Assembly (NCBI GenBank): GCA_937901255.1 | Contig: CALCHN010000044.1 | Span: 62,001 to 126,000 of the forward strand | From: an uncultured Flavobacteriales bacterium | Lineage (GTDB): Bacteria > Bacteroidota > Bacteroidia > Flavobacteriales_E > Vicingaceae | Direction of reading: 5' to 3' | Length of the DNA: 64,000 nt | In this document: piece by piece, positions 51,662 through 59,868 of the stretch | Layout of the letters: each line of letters starts with the position of its first letter | Numbering within the stretch: the first letter of the stretch is position 1 | Notes under the pieces: model-generated | What the model was told of the DNA's origin: nothing | Databases searched by the model: none | What the model saw: the letters and a program-made list of their open reading frames with translations, nothing else | Position numbers and translations under genes: made by a program

Positions 51662-53899
51662 CTATTTTCTTTTTAAAAGTAATATAGGGAGTAAAAACAA
51701 ATCGGTTATTACAGCAAAAATTAAGATGAGTGTAATGTAAACACCAATTAAATAAGTGCTTTTAAAATCGGATAGCATTAATGATAAAAAACCACTGCAT
51801 AAAATAATAGAGGTAAGCACAATGGCTTTTCCGGTAGAAAGAAAAGTGCGTTTTATGGCATATAAATTTGTTAAACCAATTCCTCGCTGAAGCTTGTATT
51901 TACTCAAAAAATGAATGGTATCATCTACAGCAATTCCAAAAGCAATGGTGAAAATAATAGAAGTGGACATATTAATAGAAGTGCCTGTAAATCCCATAAT
52001 TCCAGCTATAATAATAAGCGGAATAGCATTGGGAATTAGTGAAATAAACGCCATTTTAAACGATTTGAATAAAATCCCCATGAGCGATGCAATTAATAAA
52101 AAAGCAATAGCTAACCCAACTATCATGTTGGAAGCCATTATGCTATTGTTTTTATCTACCAAGAGAGCTGTGCCGGTCAGGTTATAATCAAAATATTGGG
52201 ATGTAATATTATTTTTAAAAAAAGCATCAAAATCATCATTTAATATACGTGATTGATAACTGCCTACATCATGCATTTTTCCTGTAAATCTTATGGTTTT
52301 TTTATCAGGAGAAACAAGGTTGCTTAGTTGCTTTTTTATAGATGGATTTTTTAACCATTTAGTAATTTTTTGATACTCTTTATTGGTCTCTGGAATTTTA
52401 TAAGCGTTGCTATTCCCTGTGTTTTGAGCTTTATTAATGATTTTCACAACCGCCACAGGAGAAAGTAAGAAGTTGACACCATAATCATCGTAAAGGTATT
52501 TTTCTACCTTATCAAGCTCTTTTATCACTTCATAATCGAATACTTGGTGTGAATCTTTTAGCAAAATAGCCATTTCAAAAGGACGAACCCCTGAATAGGT
52601 ATTTTCAAAAAACCTAAAATCTTGTTGGAGTGGGTGACTTTCATGCAAATCTTCCAACAAATGAAAATCTACTTTTAGTTGAAAAATACCAATTACAGCA
52701 GTGGCTAAGATAATAGTATAAACCACTACAATTCTTTTAGGATGCTTAAGTGTTATTAATAAAGTTTTAGATAAAAATCGGTTCCAAAACATTTCTTTTT
52801 TTCTGTGCTTAATTATGGCTGGAGGTCTTGATAAGGTTAGAATAGCAGGCAATAAAGTAATAGCAATTAAAAAGGCAAAAACAACACCAATTCCTGAGTA
52901 AATTCCAAATTCTTTAACAGGCACAACACTTACAACAATTAAGGTGAAAAAGCCCACAGCAGTAGTAACAGAAGTTAGCAAAGTGGCTAAACCAACTTCT
53001 TTAAAGGTAATTCTTACAGCTTCTTTTTTAGATTTGTTTTTTCGCAATTCTTCAATAAACCTGTTGAGTATATGCACGGCATCCGACATGCCGACAACAA
53101 ACAAAATAGTAGGCAGCAACATGGTCATTAAGTCCAGTTTTTTGCCCATTAAAAACATGAGTGCTAAGGTCCAAATAATCGCAATAAAAACGGTAATAAT
53201 AGGAATGACTGTTCCGAAAAATGAGCGGAAACTAATGATCAAAAAAATAATTACGAGCAATACAGAAGCCAATAAAAAAAGCTTCACTTCATTATCCATA
53301 ATGGTTAAATAAGCTTTTTGTCCCCTTATCTTTCCTGCGTAGTGAATTATTTCAAAATCATATTGTTGTATTAATTCTTCTAAAGCAAAAATTAAAGCAT
53401 CAGATTCTTTTTTATTGATGATGTCAACATTATTAACAACAATAGAAATAGACTTAAAATCGGGAGCAAAAAGCGTGTTGATGTATTCTTTAGATTTAGC
53501 AATTCTTATCGAATCGTTTTTATATTTTTCGGGTTCTCCAACATGCAGCAAAGGAATTTCCATAAAACCAAAAGCACTAAAAACAGGCTGTTTAATGTTG
53601 GTAGGAGAAATGACATTAACTACATGAGGCAGTTTTTCTAAATCAGCGGTAAATCGGTTTGCTTTTTCTAAAAAGTCATCATTAAAAATGCCTTTTTCAT
53701 CACCAATGGCAATGAGCATGTAGTCATTATCATTCTTAAAAGTGGCTCTGTATTTTAAGAAATAATCGAGGTCAGCATCTTCTTTAGGGAAAAAACTTTC
53801 AAAATCATAATCAAACTTTAAACCTGATGCTAAGTAAGTTGCAAATCCGGTGATAATCGTTATAATGATAATGATGCTTACAGCAATTCTTCTCGACAA
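51662..53899 (-). CDS. RND/MMPL family transporter
   Basis: 745 residues. The N-terminal membrane anchor (about 5-25) precedes a periplasmic domain (FDYDFESFFPKEDADLDYF). A block of five membrane segments (about 205-355) includes MTMLLPTILFVVGMSDAVHI, then a second periplasmic domain and a second block (about 590-740) with STSIIFTIAFGIAVDDTIHF. The paired Asp-containing helices are typical of proton-driven RND exporters of the MMPL/sterol-sensing branch. The cargo, possibly a lipid, is unknown. Divergent from the acyl-CoA ligase gene, which may hint at lipid handling. Confidence 0.9.
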   Translation of the reverse strand: MSRRIAVSIIIIITIITGFATYLASGLKFDYDFESFFPKEDADLDYFLKYRATFKNDNDYMLIAIGDEKGIFNDDFLEKANRFTADLEKLPHVVNVISPTNIKQPVFSAFGFMEIPLLHVGEPEKYKNDSIRIAKSKEYINTLFAPDFKSISIVVNNVDIINKKESDALIFALEELIQQYDFEIIHYAGKIRGQKAYLTIMDNEVKLFLLASVLLVIIFLIISFRSFFGTVIPIITVFIAIIWTLALMFLMGKKLDLMTMLLPTILFVVGMSDAVHILNRFIEELRKNKSKKEAVRITFKEVGLATLLTSVTTAVGFFTLIVVSVVPVKEFGIYSGIGVVFAFLIAITLLPAILTLSRPPAIIKHRKKEMFWNRFLSKTLLITLKHPKRIVVVYTIILATAVIGIFQLKVDFHLLEDLHESHPLQQDFRFFENTYSGVRPFEMAILLKDSHQVFDYEVIKELDKVEKYLYDDYGVNFLLSPVAVVKIINKAQNTGNSNAYKIPETNKEYQKITKWLKNPSIKKQLSNLVSPDKKTIRFTGKMHDVGSYQSRILNDDFDAFFKNNITSQYFDYNLTGTALLVDKNNSIMASNMIVGLAIAFLLIASLMGILFKSFKMAFISLIPNAIPLIIIAGIMGFTGTSINMSTSIIFTIAFGIAVDDTIHFLSKYKLQRGIGLTNLYAIKRTFLSTGKAIVLTSIILCSGFLSLMLSDFKSTYLIGVYITLILIFAVITDLFLLPILLLKRK

Positions 53900-53953
53900 A
53901 ATAAATAATCTTTTAGTAGGAGCCGCTAAATTACTTATTTGATTTGAGAGCTA

Positions 53954-53984
53954 TTGATTTTAAAACTTAAATAGCTTATCTTTA
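53954..53984 (+). promoter_or_regulatory. Promoter of the acyl-CoA ligase gene
   Basis: TTG (53954-53956), 20-nt spacer, TATCTTTA (53977-53984), one mismatch from TAnnTTTG. It lies 29 nt upstream of the ATG in the divergent gap with the MMPL gene. Confidence 0.5.
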
Positions 53985-54013
53985 CGCACTTCAATTTCTA
54001 AAACTTTGAAAAC

Positions 54014-55780
54014 ATGATAAATCAGATTAAAACAATTAGTGATTTTTATTATTATCAACTACAACACACCCCAAGAACAGATGCTTTTACTCAAAAAGAG
54101 AATGGGAAATGGCAACCGCTTTCTATAGAGGCATTTGTAGAAAAAAGTAAATATTTTAGTTTAGGTTTATTGCAATTGGGAATTAATAAAGGCGATAGAA
54201 TTGCCATTATTTCTAACAACAGAACAGAGTGGCATTTAACTGATTTAGCAGCGCAGCAAATAGGTGTGGTAAACGTACCCATTTATCCTAATATTACAGA
54301 AGAAGACTATACCTATATCCTTAATGATTGTGGAGCTAAAGCTGTTTTTGTGTCCACACAAGAATTACTTACATCCATTGAAAACATTAAAAGTAGTGTT
54401 CCTGAATTAAAACATGTTTATACCTATGATGAAATTGCAGGGAAAAGCAATTACAAAGAAATTTTAGCACTAGGAAAAGATGGAGATGAGTCTTCCATTA
54501 AAGCATTAAAAGATGCTATAAAACAAGAAGAGTTAGCTACCTTAATTTATACTTCCGGAACAACTGGAAAACCAAAAGGAGTAATGCTTTCACATCAAAA
54601 TTTGGTAGCAAATGTATTGGCTTCCGAAGAAAGATTACCCATAGGAAAAGACTATAGAATATTGAGTTTTCTTCCTCTTTGTCATGTTTTTGAGCGAATG
54701 ATAGATTATTTGTTTATATACAAAGGAATATCAATTTATTACGCAGAATCGTTAGAAACCATAGCCGATAATTTAAAAGAAGTAAAACCACATTTGTTTG
54801 CCACAGTTCCACGTTTGTTAGAAAAAGTTTATGACAAAATTGTAGCTAAAGGTTCAGATTTAGCTGGAATTAAAAAAGCTTTGTTTTTCTGGGCATTAGA
54901 ATTAGGGTTGGAATTTGATCCAATGGAAGATAAAGGTTGGTGGTATAACTTCCGACTAAAAATTGCCAATAAATTAATTTTTAGTAAATGGAGAGAAGCA
55001 TTGGGTGGAAATGTGGTGGCAATCGTTTCGGGTGGAGCAGCATTGCAAGCTCGTTTAGCGAGAGTATTTACAGCTGCTCAAATTCCTATTTTAGAAGGTT
55101 ACGGACTTACAGAGACTTCTCCTGTTATAGCAGTAAATTCTTTGTTAAAAGAAGGAACTAAAATAGGAACAGTAGGGAAACCTTTAGATAATTTAGATGT
55201 TAAAATTGCCGAAGATGGTGAAATTATAGTAAAAGGACCAAGCATTATGATGGGCTACTATAATTTACCAGAGGTAAGCAAAGAAGTTTTTGATAGTGAA
55301 GGGTATTTTCATACAGGAGACATTGGAGAATTAGTTAACGGAAAATATTTAAGAATAACCGATAGAAAAAAAGAAATATTTAAAACTTCCGGAGGGAAAT
55401 ACATTGCTCCTCAGGTAATGGAAAATAAGTTTAAAGAATCGAGATTTATTGAGCAAATCATTGTAATTGGAGAAGGAGAGAAGTTTGCTTCAGCTCTTAT
55501 TCAGCCAGATTTTGCTTTTCTTAAGGAATGGTGCGACAGAAAAAATGTAAAAGCAACAACTAACGAAGAAATGATTACAAACGAGCAAGTTATTAAACGT
55601 TTTGAAAGAGAAATAGAAGAGCTAAATGAAAATTTCTCTAACTACGAAAAAATTAAACGATTTGAATTACTTAACGAACCACTTTCTATTGATGCTGGCG
55701 AACTAACACCGACATTAAAATTAAAGCGTAAAAACATTTTAAGTAAATACAATCACTTGTATCAGAAAATTTATGTTTAG
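54014..55780 (+). CDS. Long-chain fatty acid-CoA ligase (AMP-forming)
   Basis: 588 residues of the ANL superfamily. LIYTSGTTGKPKGVMLSHQN near 177 is the P-loop, LEGYGLTETSPVIAVN near 364 the A5 region, YFHTGDIGEL the adenylate-binding Asp, and ITDRKKEIFKTSGGKYIAPQ near 455 the hinge. Length and the linker sequence fit FadD/FAA-type enzymes of Bacteroidota, which activate fatty acids at the membrane. A terminator follows. Confidence 0.93.
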   Translation: MINQIKTISDFYYYQLQHTPRTDAFTQKENGKWQPLSIEAFVEKSKYFSLGLLQLGINKGDRIAIISNNRTEWHLTDLAAQQIGVVNVPIYPNITEEDYTYILNDCGAKAVFVSTQELLTSIENIKSSVPELKHVYTYDEIAGKSNYKEILALGKDGDESSIKALKDAIKQEELATLIYTSGTTGKPKGVMLSHQNLVANVLASEERLPIGKDYRILSFLPLCHVFERMIDYLFIYKGISIYYAESLETIADNLKEVKPHLFATVPRLLEKVYDKIVAKGSDLAGIKKALFFWALELGLEFDPMEDKGWWYNFRLKIANKLIFSKWREALGGNVVAIVSGGAALQARLARVFTAAQIPILEGYGLTETSPVIAVNSLLKEGTKIGTVGKPLDNLDVKIAEDGEIIVKGPSIMMGYYNLPEVSKEVFDSEGYFHTGDIGELVNGKYLRITDRKKEIFKTSGGKYIAPQVMENKFKESRFIEQIIVIGEGEKFASALIQPDFAFLKEWCDRKNVKATTNEEMITNEQVIKRFEREIEELNENFSNYEKIKRFELLNEPLSIDAGELTPTLKLKRKNILSKYNHLYQKIYV

Positions 55781-55795
55781 TTAATAGATTTAAAA

Positions 55796-55848
55796 AACTT
55801 CAAGGTCTATATCAATTTATGTTATTAGACCTTGAAGGTTTAGTTTTT
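55796..55848 (+). terminator. Terminator of the acyl-CoA ligase gene
   Basis: AACTTCAAGGTCTA (55796-55809) pairs with TAGACCTTGAAG (55826-55837) with one bulge beyond it, followed by TTTAGTTTTT. The stem is strong and the T tract slightly interrupted. Confidence 0.75.
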
Positions 55849-55876
55849 AAAAAAATAGTAGATAAAATTTCAAGGG

Positions 55877-55944
55877 AACTCTCCCCCTGACCCCCTCTCT
55901 TTAAAGAGAAGGGGGGGGGTATCGTAAGATAACTAGGGGTGAGT
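55877..55944. repeat. Hairpin repeat, family R copy
   Basis: AACTCTCCCCCTGACCCCCT, CTCTTTAAAGAG, a G run, TATCGTAAGATAACT and GGGGTGAGT. The flanking AGATAAAATTT at left and GGATAAA at right are shared with the copy at 57.05 kb, so the true unit is longer than the palindrome. Confidence 0.75.
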
Positions 55945-55970
55945 CGGATAAAATTATATATAACTAAACA

Positions 55971-56028
55971 AAGCTCCGAAGGAGCGTAATTTATACAGCG
56001 TATGACTAAAAGGTCATCGCAAGAAAAC
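55971..56028 (+). repeat. Double-hairpin repeat upstream of a gene (family S, copy 2)
   Basis: GCTCC-GAA-GGAGC, spacer GTAATTTATACA, then GCG-T-ATGAC/GTCAT-CGC. The framework is the same as at 26695-26750 with compensatory changes in the second stem. It ends 16 nt before the start codon of the cyclo-ligase gene. Confidence 0.7.
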
Positions 56029-56043
56029 ATTGGGTATTAATTT

Positions 56044-56613
56044 ATGGATAAAAGCGACATTATAGCACAAAAAAAAGCATTACGACAAGAAATGTTGGTT
56101 AAAAGAGCTAAAACGAATAGAGAGTTTAAACAAAAATATGACCAATGGATTTGTGAGCAGTTGGAAAACATTATTCTTGAAAATGGCTACCAAAAAATTC
56201 ATGCTTATTTACCCATGGGAAAAGAAATAGATATTTCTCCTTTATTACAATCGCTGTTAGAAAAAAACATTACAGTAGTAGTCCCGAAAACCTTGCCTAA
56301 AAGAAAACTGGAAAATTTAGTTTTAACCGATTTGACCAAAGTAGAAAAAGGCGTTTTCGGCACAACACATCCAGCAAGTGGAATAATTTACAATGATGCT
56401 TTTGATTTAATTATTGTGCCAGGGTTGGCATTTGATAAAAACAATTACCGATTAGGTTATGGAGGTGGTTATTACGATAATTTTATTATTAATCATCAAG
56501 AGGCAAAGAAGATAGGTATTTTTTATCCATTTCAGGAAGTAGAAAAAGTACCGACAGAAGCACATGATGTGCAGTTGGATGAGTTGTTGGTGAATAAGGA
56601 GATGGAGTGTTAA
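56044..56613 (+). CDS. 5-formyltetrahydrofolate cyclo-ligase
   Basis: 189 residues. KKALRQEMLVKRAKTNREFK at the start, YLPMGKEIDISPLL near 56 and FDLIIVPGLAFDKNNYRLGY then GGGYYDNFI near 140 are the family signature (nucleotide and folate binding). It converts 5-formyl-THF to 5,10-methenyl-THF with ATP. It overlaps the convergent small gene by 4 nt. Confidence 0.93.
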   Translation: MDKSDIIAQKKALRQEMLVKRAKTNREFKQKYDQWICEQLENIILENGYQKIHAYLPMGKEIDISPLLQSLLEKNITVVVPKTLPKRKLENLVLTDLTKVEKGVFGTTHPASGIIYNDAFDLIIVPGLAFDKNNYRLGYGGGYYDNFIINHQEAKKIGIFYPFQEVEKVPTEAHDVQLDELLVNKEMEC

Positions 56614-56885
56614 AAAAGATAAGCAATAATTAACCCTATTATCATTAAGGTAATTTGTATAACCCACTTATATTCTCTTTGAACAAATATATAAGCTTTT
56701 GAAAAAAATAAATTCCAATTAAATTTTAAATATATCTTTAAGAATTTTAAATCATAAAATTTTGGCTTTTCAGCTTTAGCTCTTCTTATTGAGTTATTAC
56801 GAGCAATATCAGTAGCTCTAATATAAGGTTGAATAGAATTTTTATCTAATGATTTTATCCAAACTTGATTATTTATTATTTTCAT
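56610..56885 (-). CDS. Small putative tail-anchored membrane protein
   Basis: 91 residues, not recognised. Charged N-terminal part (RATDIARNNSIRRAKAEKPK) and a single hydrophobic C-terminal segment (WVIQITLMIIGLIIAYLF) reaching the end. An ATG start and a sensible amphipathic layout favour a real gene, but there is no homology evidence. It converges on the cyclo-ligase gene. Confidence 0.45.
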   Translation of the reverse strand: MKIINNQVWIKSLDKNSIQPYIRATDIARNNSIRRAKAEKPKFYDLKFLKIYLKFNWNLFFSKAYIFVQREYKWVIQITLMIIGLIIAYLF

Positions 56886-57050
56886 AGACTAGTTGTAATT
56901 AATTGTTTATAGCTATTAAATTTTCATTGTTTAACAAAAATAAATAAGGAAATTCTAACAATTAGAATTTTTATCTATCACATATCTAAAAAATCTTAGA
57001 GATTAAAATTTTAAGATTTAAAAATGAAGAATTAGATAAAATTTTATAGG

Positions 57051-57119
57051 AACTCTCCCCCTGACCCCATCTCTTTAAAGAGAGGGGGAAAAGTTATCGT
57101 AAGATAATTAGGGGTGAGT
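57051..57119. repeat. Hairpin repeat, family R copy
   Basis: AACTCTCCCCCTGACCCCAT, CTCTTTAAAGAG, AGTTATC-GTA-AGATAATT and GGGGTGAGT. Closest to the copy at 55.88 kb, including the AGATAAAATTTTA flank. It lies just downstream of the SRP RNA gene's 3' end. Confidence 0.75.
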
Positions 57120-57202
57120 CTGATAAAGTGAAAACACAAAACACAAAGATTCACACCACTAATGGCTGAAAGTACTGTAAATAAAAAGTTTTTTGGGAGA
57201 AA

Positions 57203-57302
57203 AAAGTGGGCAAGCTACTTACATCGCACCGCTCAACCACCTATCCTTGCTCTGTTCCCAGCCTGGGGAAGTTCAGCAGGAGCTGGTCGTATAAGGGGTT
57301 TC
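57203..57302 (-). ncRNA. ffs: Signal recognition particle RNA (bacterial small type)
   Basis: On the minus strand the sequence contains CCAGG-CTG-GGAA-CAG-AGCA-AGG. This is the universally conserved domain IV: a GGAA tetraloop on a 3-bp stem, flanked by the CAGG/AGCA symmetric loop that binds Ffh. Outward the arms keep pairing: ACTT/AGGT, GCTC/GAGC, ACC/GGT and CTTAT/GTAAG, giving the rod expected of SRP RNA. The 3' end runs into CCCACTTTTTTC, a plausible termination region. It is more G/C-rich than its surroundings. The 5' end is approximate. It targets inner-membrane and secreted proteins co-translationally. Confidence 0.88.
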
Positions 57303-57595
57303 CTGTTTATTGAAACTACTTTGGAGCATATTTGGGGATTTTTAGAGCAAAACCTCTTTCTATCAGTTACTATGTTGGGTTATAAATTAGAGAACCAAAA
57401 AACAGACTATTAGTAGTAAGATCCAAGGTATTATGTCTATCCGCATTATAATTTTTGATGTGATGAACTTCTTAACTGTTGAATGAAACATAACACACTA
57501 AAACCACTTTCATCTTAAAGTAGCCCCATGAAAACTGTAAAGAACTTGTGTAAAAAAGGACTGAAACATTACTTTTTTTTAACCAATTAGAGGTA

Positions 57596-58324
57596 CTATA
57601 TTAGGTTTGATTTATAAGGCTGTTGAGTTCCAAAAACTTCTTTATTCTTCTCATAAGTAAATTTGTAGTGTATATTTACTTCCCAAAAATTACTACCTAA
57701 TATACTATTTGAAGCTATATTATCTAAAGTTGCATAAAGCTGAATAACTAAGTCTTTTTGTTTCCATATTAATACATGTGAATTAGACTCTTGTCCTTCT
57801 GTTTCATTTGGGTTTCCATACTTACTTGAATACATGGCTATAAGCTTTTCAAGGTCTTCACTTAATACTCTTCTAATTCTTTGTGTTGTGGTTATGTTAT
57901 CTTTGTTTTCAACAGAACTATTTCTCCCTAAATTAGTGTTTGAAATACTCAAAGAAACATTATTAACTACTTCTTCTCCAATCATATTTCTTTCTACTGA
58001 AATGGATGGAAATGCAACTACAGATGTTGTGGGTATATTTAATGTGCCATTATACCATTTGTAGGTAGTTAAATCTTGTGAAAATAAAATATAGCAAGGT
58101 TGTTTGTCTATGCTATCCATAAGTAATATATCTTCATTGTTTTTTAATAAAGCATCTTCCTCATAAGGTTCTCCTAATGTAATTCCTAGAACTGTTTCAG
58201 GATAGTTATAGACATCTTCTGCTGGCTTATTTTCTTTTATATCAATAGCAGTATCACTATTGTTTAGATGTTGTTCACAGGATATAAAAAGAAAAAATGT
58301 TATTATAGTAAATAGTTTATACAT
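57596..58324 (-). CDS. Uncharacterised lipoprotein
   Basis: 242 residues with lipobox FFLFISCEQ (Cys near 16). The mature part includes YPETVLGITLGEPYEEDALL and a later YSSKYGNPNETEGQ...HVLIWKQKDLVIQLYATLDN. This resembles beta-sandwich lipoproteins found in many Bacteroidota but I cannot name the family. It follows the other lipoprotein gene by 21 nt on the same strand, so the two form an operon. Confidence 0.75.
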   Translation of the reverse strand: MYKLFTIITFFLFISCEQHLNNSDTAIDIKENKPAEDVYNYPETVLGITLGEPYEEDALLKNNEDILLMDSIDKQPCYILFSQDLTTYKWYNGTLNIPTTSVVAFPSISVERNMIGEEVVNNVSLSISNTNLGRNSSVENKDNITTTQRIRRVLSEDLEKLIAMYSSKYGNPNETEGQESNSHVLIWKQKDLVIQLYATLDNIASNSILGSNFWEVNIHYKFTYEKNKEVFGTQQPYKSNLI

Positions 58325-58345
58325 GATTGTTCTATGAAAAAAAAA

Positions 58346-59173
58346 TTACTTAAACCATAAAGCATGATCCGCATAAGATAATTGTAATCCTGCTGAACAA
58401 GACAAAACATTAATACAGTATAAGTCTGTATCATGTACAGAAGTTATATTGCCTATAGTCATTGTGCTTGAACAATTTATGGTGTTAGCATTATTAGTAT
58501 TAGATATATTTCTGATTTGTAATAATAGGTAGTTATTAGGAGCAGTATTTGCTACAATTGTACCACTATATGAAAGTTGACCAGTAGTAATTGGAATAAA
58601 TATATTGTTGCCTACATCCCAACTTTTTTGAATTTTTATTTCTAACTCTCCATTTGTAGGATATGGAGTAGCTAAATTAACTTGCCAATTAATATTTTCA
58701 GTAGCCCCATAAGTAGGGGCTGTATTTGTATAAAAGTAATCCGCTCCTAAGTAGTTGGTAGAACCACCACTATAAGATAATTGTAAATCAGTTGTTGTAA
58801 GTGTTTCAACATAATATCCATTAAGACTATTAGAAGTTGCATTATAAGAGTAACCAGTTCCTGAAAGATTTGGGTAGGAACAATCAGTTAGGTTTCCTAA
58901 CATTTCATAATATCCAGGAAGATTTTGAATTGGATTAGAGGTTAAGTCAACTTTACAATTTGCACCAGTATAAATTTCAGTATTTAAACCTGCTCCTTTA
59001 TATGGGCGATATGTTTTATACCATAACCCTTGAAAATCTGATGTTGATATAGCTGTTGTATTACCACCACCTCCTGATGGAGCAGCAGTAGGAGTTGGTG
59101 AATTACTTTGTTTTGAACATCCACTTAGAATTATTAAACCAGTTAACAGAGTTGTATAAAGTATCTTTTTCAT
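58346..59173 (-). CDS. Uncharacterised lipoprotein, Gly/Ser/Thr-rich
   Basis: 275 residues from the ATG at 59173, chosen because MKKILYTTLLTGLIILSGCS is a textbook lipoprotein signal (Cys at 19). An upstream in-frame start would place 19 odd residues before it. A Pro/Gly linker (SPTPTAAPSGGGGNTTA) is followed by a beta-rich domain with DFQGLWYKTYRP and a C-terminal CSAGLQLSYADHALW. Family unknown. Its promoter region faces the XRE gene and carries a palindrome, so it is probably the regulated target. Confidence 0.75.
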   Translation of the reverse strand: MKKILYTTLLTGLIILSGCSKQSNSPTPTAAPSGGGGNTTAISTSDFQGLWYKTYRPYKGAGLNTEIYTGANCKVDLTSNPIQNLPGYYEMLGNLTDCSYPNLSGTGYSYNATSNSLNGYYVETLTTTDLQLSYSGGSTNYLGADYFYTNTAPTYGATENINWQVNLATPYPTNGELEIKIQKSWDVGNNIFIPITTGQLSYSGTIVANTAPNNYLLLQIRNISNTNNANTINCSSTMTIGNITSVHDTDLYCINVLSCSAGLQLSYADHALWFK

Positions 59174-59208
59174 AATATAATAGTTGTTGGTTAAGAAGTT
59201 AAGTACTA

Positions 59209-59238
59209 CAAATATACAATAATCTATCATATATGATA
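59209..59238 (-). promoter_or_regulatory. Promoter and palindromic candidate operator of the lipoprotein operon
   Basis: On the minus strand TATATTTG (59209-59216) matches the -7 element TAnnTTTG, 36 nt upstream of the lipoprotein ATG. Directly upstream, between the -7 and expected -33 positions, is the perfect 14-bp palindrome TATCATATATGATA (59225-59238). Binding there would block the promoter. It is 36 nt from the XRE gene start, so that regulator is the obvious candidate. Confidence 0.55.
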
Positions 59239-59273
59239 TGCTTCTAACAAAGAATTGTATAGACCTTTGATTT

Positions 59274-59495
59274 GTGTTAGATGAGAAAAAATATCAAGAA
59301 GCATTACATCAACTAGGCATAAACCTACGTCAAGCTAGAAAAGTAAAAGGATATACTCAAAGAGAAGTTGCAGATAGGTGTGGTATGGAAGAAAACAATT
59401 ATGGTAGGTTTGAAAAAGGACAAACTAACCCAACTTTTAAGTCTTTGATGTTGATTTGCTCTGTTTTAGAAATTGACCTCAAAGAACTCCTTTAA
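59274..59495 (+). CDS. Small XRE-family transcriptional regulator
   Basis: 73 residues with a GTG start. The HTH covers nearly the whole protein: LGINLRQARKVKGYTQREVA, DRCGMEENNYGRFEKGQTNP and TFKSLMLICSVLEIDLKELL. It has no other domain, so it is a simple repressor-type protein as found beside restriction-modification or toxin-antitoxin genes. Divergent from the lipoprotein operon and overlapping the convergent 108-residue gene by 4 nt. Confidence 0.88.
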   Translation: MLDEKKYQEALHQLGINLRQARKVKGYTQREVADRCGMEENNYGRFEKGQTNPTFKSLMLICSVLEIDLKELL

Positions 59496-59818
59496 TTAGT
59501 GTCCTGTAAACAAGCCCAGTCTTCATCATCAATACCCAACCAATCTGCTTTCCACTTCTTACCAATTAAACTTTGCACTACTACAAAATCAGTAGAAAAG
59601 TGCTGTACTTCATCATAATGCAGCCCATTTGCAATAAGTTTTTCACAGTATTGATCCAAGATATTAGAATCCATAAAACCAACTCTTGTTAAATGTTCAT
59701 CATCCACATAAGAAGCATTAGGCACATCAGTTTTGTACTGAACTAATCCACCTTTATACTTTTGTTGTATGACCTGCTTAGGAATAACAACACTAAAAAA
59801 TTCTATTGGTACTGCCAT
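59492..59818 (-). CDS. Hypothetical protein, 108 residues
   Basis: Not recognised. IEFFSVVIPKQVIQQKYKGG is followed by DEHLTRVGFMDSNILDQYCE, and an acidic end GIDDEDWACLQDTN. Soluble, no signal peptide. The regular alternation of hydrophobic residues and an ATG start favour a real gene. It converges with the XRE gene (4-nt overlap) and a minus-strand terminator lies just upstream of it, so it needs its own start of transcription. Confidence 0.65.
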   Translation of the reverse strand: MAVPIEFFSVVIPKQVIQQKYKGGLVQYKTDVPNASYVDDEHLTRVGFMDSNILDQYCEKLIANGLHYDEVQHFSTDFVVVQSLIGKKWKADWLGIDDEDWACLQDTN

Positions 59819-59839
59819 AATTTAGAAATTAAAATTAGG

Positions 59840-59868
59840 AAAAAAAAAGAGGTTTTCAGTACCTCTTT
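59840..59868 (-). terminator. Minus-strand terminator with no gene upstream
   Basis: Read on the minus strand: AAAGAGGT, loop ACTGAAA, ACCTCTTT, then at least five more T. A good intrinsic terminator for transcription coming from the right, where no protein-coding gene exists on that strand for about 1 kb. Confidence 0.65.

Noticed and set aside
57162..57413. 83-codon frame on the plus strand
   Set aside because: It runs across the SRP RNA in antisense; composition and structure fit the RNA, not a protein.
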